DNA from: Cytophagales bacterium UBA2561
GTDB taxonomy: Bacteria; Bacteroidota; Bacteroidia; Cytophagales; Thermoflexibacteraceae
Length of the DNA stretch: 64,000 bases
NCBI GenBank assembly: GCA_002340355.1
Contig: DDLX01000018.1
Span: 186,001 to 250,000 of the forward strand
Direction: 5' to 3'
Position 1 is the first letter of the stretch. Each line of letters begins with the position of its first letter. Made by a program: the position numbers and the translations under genes. The notes under the pieces are model-generated. The model was not told where the DNA came from and ran no database searches. It worked only from the letters and a program-made list of their open reading frames with translations. This document shows, in pieces, positions 63,745 through 64,000 of this stretch.

Positions 63745-64000
63745 ATGTTCAGTAAAATAATTCATACCAAAACAATGGTGAAAAGGCTACTTCTTTCTAG
63801 TTGGTTCTTCATTTTTTCTTTAATGACTTTTGCCCAAGAATCAACTTTAGAATATTCTGTTCGACTAAAAAATTTGCAACGTCAACCCATGGCAAATGTA
63901 GAAGTTCAATTAGTTGAAAAGTTTACTCGTGAGGTTATTACCAAAAAAACAGATGCGACTGGATTCGTAAAGTTCAAACTAGTTTCGGGCAAGCTCTGGC
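63745..64000 (+). CDS. N-terminus of a secreted protein (cut by the window end)
   Basis: Incomplete frame starting MFSKIIHTKTMVKRLLLSSW with a signal peptide ending in LMTFAQ. The mature start has a beta pattern (YSVRLKNLQRQPMANVEVQL, then ATGFVKFKL) like carboxypeptidase-regulatory or CNA-B-like Ig domains of large surface proteins. The Met at 63775 is an alternative start directly before the signal peptide. The C-terminus is outside the window. Confidence 0.6.
   Translation, partial: MFSKIIHTKTMVKRLLLSSWFFIFSLMTFAQESTLEYSVRLKNLQRQPMANVEVQLVEKFTREVITKKTDATGFVKFKLVSGKLW

Noticed and set aside
1..64000. CRISPR arrays, rRNA genes, insertion sequences with a transposase, and prophage genes
   Set aside because: I looked for spaced direct repeats, rRNA cores and transposase or integrase motifs and found none in this window.

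Overview
The window is chromosomal DNA of a Bacteroidota bacterium, most likely a member of the Cytophagales. Evidence: a type IX secretion (gliding) gene block in the order porP/sprF-gldK-gldL-gldM, a second T9SS gene (porQ), many lipoproteins with Bacteroidota-style lipoboxes, a SecA of more than 1100 residues, BatD, a GH3-like protein, AT-rich DNA, hardly any Shine-Dalgarno sequences, and promoters of the Bacteroidota type (TTG - about 19 nt - TAnnTTTG) in front of tRNA genes. The exact genus cannot be read from the sequence.

Layout. 0.3-5.2 kb: a proteostasis and envelope block on the minus strand (clpP, an MscS-type channel, an NAD-dependent reductase, dnaJ, grpE). 5.5-13.6 kb: secreted proteins, a thiolase, porQ, and an odd insertion in which a lipoprotein gene lies between porQ and a displaced second copy of the porQ 3' end. 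14-25.9 kb: acyl-CoA synthetase, two lipoprotein plus outer-membrane-protein gene pairs on either side of tyrS, cobalamin adenosyltransferase, a TPR lipoprotein, an orphan SUKH protein and SpoVR. 26-34.5 kb: two tandem tRNA-Asp genes, an inverted-repeat-bounded small element, a patatin, a radical SAM/SPASM protein, undecaprenyl diphosphate synthase, a VIT/vWA protein with a PEP-CTERM-like tail, an XRE regulator, and three decayed genes (one Uma2, two adjacent unknowns). 35-41.6 kb: an alpha/beta hydrolase and the T9SS block. 41.8-51.5 kb: rseP, waaA, batD, then ftsZ-ftsA-ftsQ-murG on the minus strand. 51.6-64 kb: an OsmC protein, secA, a glycosyltransferase, a TrpF-like protein, tRNA-Arg, an MsbA-like ABC exporter, a GH3-like protein, a DUF3298 lipoprotein, tRNA-Cys, a sterol desaturase-family protein and the start of a secreted protein cut by the window edge.

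How it fits together. SecA delivers signal-peptide proteins to the periplasm. GldK/L/M, PorP-like and PorQ then form parts of the T9SS that moves CTD-bearing proteins through the outer membrane; gldN, normally directly after gldM, is not there. WaaA, UppS, MurG, FtsQ/A/Z and MsbA build and divide the envelope; murC, normally between murG and ftsQ in this phylum, is also missing from its expected place.

Most notable: (1) an identical 15-nt palindrome upstream of both clpP and grpE-dnaJ, a candidate shared proteostasis operator; (2) the porQ 3'-end duplication around a lipoprotein cargo; (3) a family of intergenic hairpin repeats, one copy bounded by 12-bp inverted repeats; (4) a VIT/vWA protein with a PEP-CTERM-type C-terminus but no exosortase nearby; (5) a TrpF homologue with Ser in place of the catalytic Cys.
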